Shown in pieces: positions 63,651 through 64,000 of a DNA stretch of 64,000 nucleotides. The position numbers and the translations under genes were made by a program. Within the stretch, counting starts at the first letter, position 1; every line of letters begins with the position of its first letter. The stretch comes from Cognatiyoonia sp965661665 (lineage in GTDB: Bacteria; Pseudomonadota; Alphaproteobacteria; Rhodobacterales; Rhodobacteraceae), in NCBI RefSeq assembly GCF_965661665.1, contig NZ_CBFIEO010000004.1, forward strand, positions 62,001-126,000. The letters run 5' to 3'. The notes beneath the pieces are model-generated. The model saw only the letters and a list, made by a program, of their open reading frames with translations. It was not told where the DNA came from and ran no database searches.

Positions 63651-63935
63651 GCCGTTCCTCTGACTTAGTAATCCGATTGGTGTAGTTTTGACCGTCAAAC
63701 TGGGCAGGAATGCGACGTAACGCTAACAATAAGGCGATTTTCCACAGCACTGGTGAAGGCAGCGAAACAAATTTCCCTTACTCGGTAAGCCTTGATTTAC
63801 AGCGTGCTCAGGGCCTTCCTGAGTCCTTGACAACGAAAAAGCCTGAAAAATCGCTACAGATGCACCACCAATAACGCCTCGACCTTAACATCTCAAAAGA
63901 TCACTCGGCAAAAATTCGCAAATGCCAGAGCGGTT
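63651..63935. other. Non-coding gap with one small hairpin
   Basis: No convincing gene. CTCAGG-GCCTT-CCTGAG (63807-63823) is a perfect 6-bp stem. No T-run follows on either strand. It could be a weak terminator of the minus-strand gene entering from the right. Confidence 0.4.
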
Positions 63936-64000
63936 CTAGCGTGTTTCCACGAAATCACGCCGAAACACACGTTTCAGGAGGTCAAGCTCCGCCCGAAGCA
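63936..64000 (-). CDS. Possible C-terminal end of a gene running off the right edge
   Basis: Twenty codons read LRAELDLLKRVFRRDFVETR before TAG at 63936-63938. The charged, helical sequence looks protein-like, but it is too short to name. Confidence 0.3.
   Translation of the reverse strand, partial: LRAELDLLKRVFRRDFVETR

Noticed and set aside
1..64000. CRISPR arrays, tRNA or rRNA genes, insertion sequences, prophage
   Set aside because: I looked for regularly spaced repeats, cloverleaf-like sequence, transposase or integrase motifs and long inverted repeats, and saw none. A dedicated scan could still find a tRNA I missed.

Overview
The window looks like chromosomal DNA from an alphaproteobacterium of the Roseobacter group (Rhodobacterales). 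This rests on gene content, not on a database search: an aa3-type cytochrome oxidase subunit IV, DUF2794, DUF6173 and DUF6356 proteins, a FadE/DmdC-like acyl-CoA dehydrogenase, the order pyrB-(173 aa protein)-pyrC-plsY, the order argH-lipoprotein-lysA, and a glnK-amt pair. Coding density is very high. Neighbours often share 1, 4 or more bases (ATGA, TGATG or GTGA junctions), and several divergent genes start only 12 bp apart. I saw no rRNA, tRNA, CRISPR array, insertion sequence or prophage.

Layout. 1-4.6 kb: argH, a small lipoprotein, DUF2834 and lysA on the minus strand, then a TlpA-type thioredoxin, YqgE/AlgH and a stand-alone DsbD N-domain-like protein. 4.5-9.4 kb: an RND efflux pump with its adaptor. 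9.5-14.3 kb: moaB, a family 4-like uracil-DNA glycosylase, then pyrB, an unknown membrane-anchored protein, a dihydroorotase homologue without its metal ligands, and plsY. 14.3-25.8 kb: gshA, rsmE, ubiA, an OmpA/BON-type envelope protein, an agmatinase-family enzyme, the tRNA t6A enzyme, and an acyl-CoA dehydrogenase with a metallo-beta-lactamase-fold hydrolase. 25.8-27.9 kb: a decaying patch holding a DUF6356 gene, an Lrp/AsnC regulator with two nonsense codons, a DUF6173 gene cut by an amber codon, cytochrome oxidase subunit IV and a lipoprotein. 27.8-33.6 kb: azlCD and a molybdenum-cofactor operon (fdhD-mobA-mobB-moeA) whose MoeA carries an extra N-terminal domain of about 290 residues. 33.6-39 kb: a TetR regulator, glutathione-dependent formaldehyde dehydrogenase, an I78 inhibitor, DUF2794, an NlpC/P60 hydrolase and an M17 aminopeptidase. 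39.4-46.3 kb: asd, an acidic RTX-like protein, a D-glutamate operon (dgcN-dgcA-D-amino acid transaminase) and glnK-amt with a strong terminator. 46.5-53.5 kb: PBP1A, mlaA-mlaC and a type I secretion ABC/HlyD pair with no substrate gene beside it. 53.5-64 kb: small housekeeping genes (ridA, phhB, rsmD, map, sfsA, a CinA-domain protein, a peroxiredoxin), a second OmpA-domain protein and a LysR gene truncated against it.

Themes. Nitrogen and amino-acid metabolism recurs (argH, lysA, asd, speB, glnK-amt, D-glutamate genes, azlCD). Envelope work is also prominent (PBP1A, NlpC/P60, Mla, two OmpA-domain proteins, RND and type I export). Molybdenum-cofactor genes fall in two places.

The least ordinary observations are the MoeA fusion, the apparently non-catalytic PyrC, the glycosylase that seems to lack its iron-sulphur cysteines, and recent-looking gene decay by nonsense codons at 26-27 kb, possibly also at 41.4 kb, and by truncation at 63.1 kb. 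I found no unmistakable new defence or mobile system.
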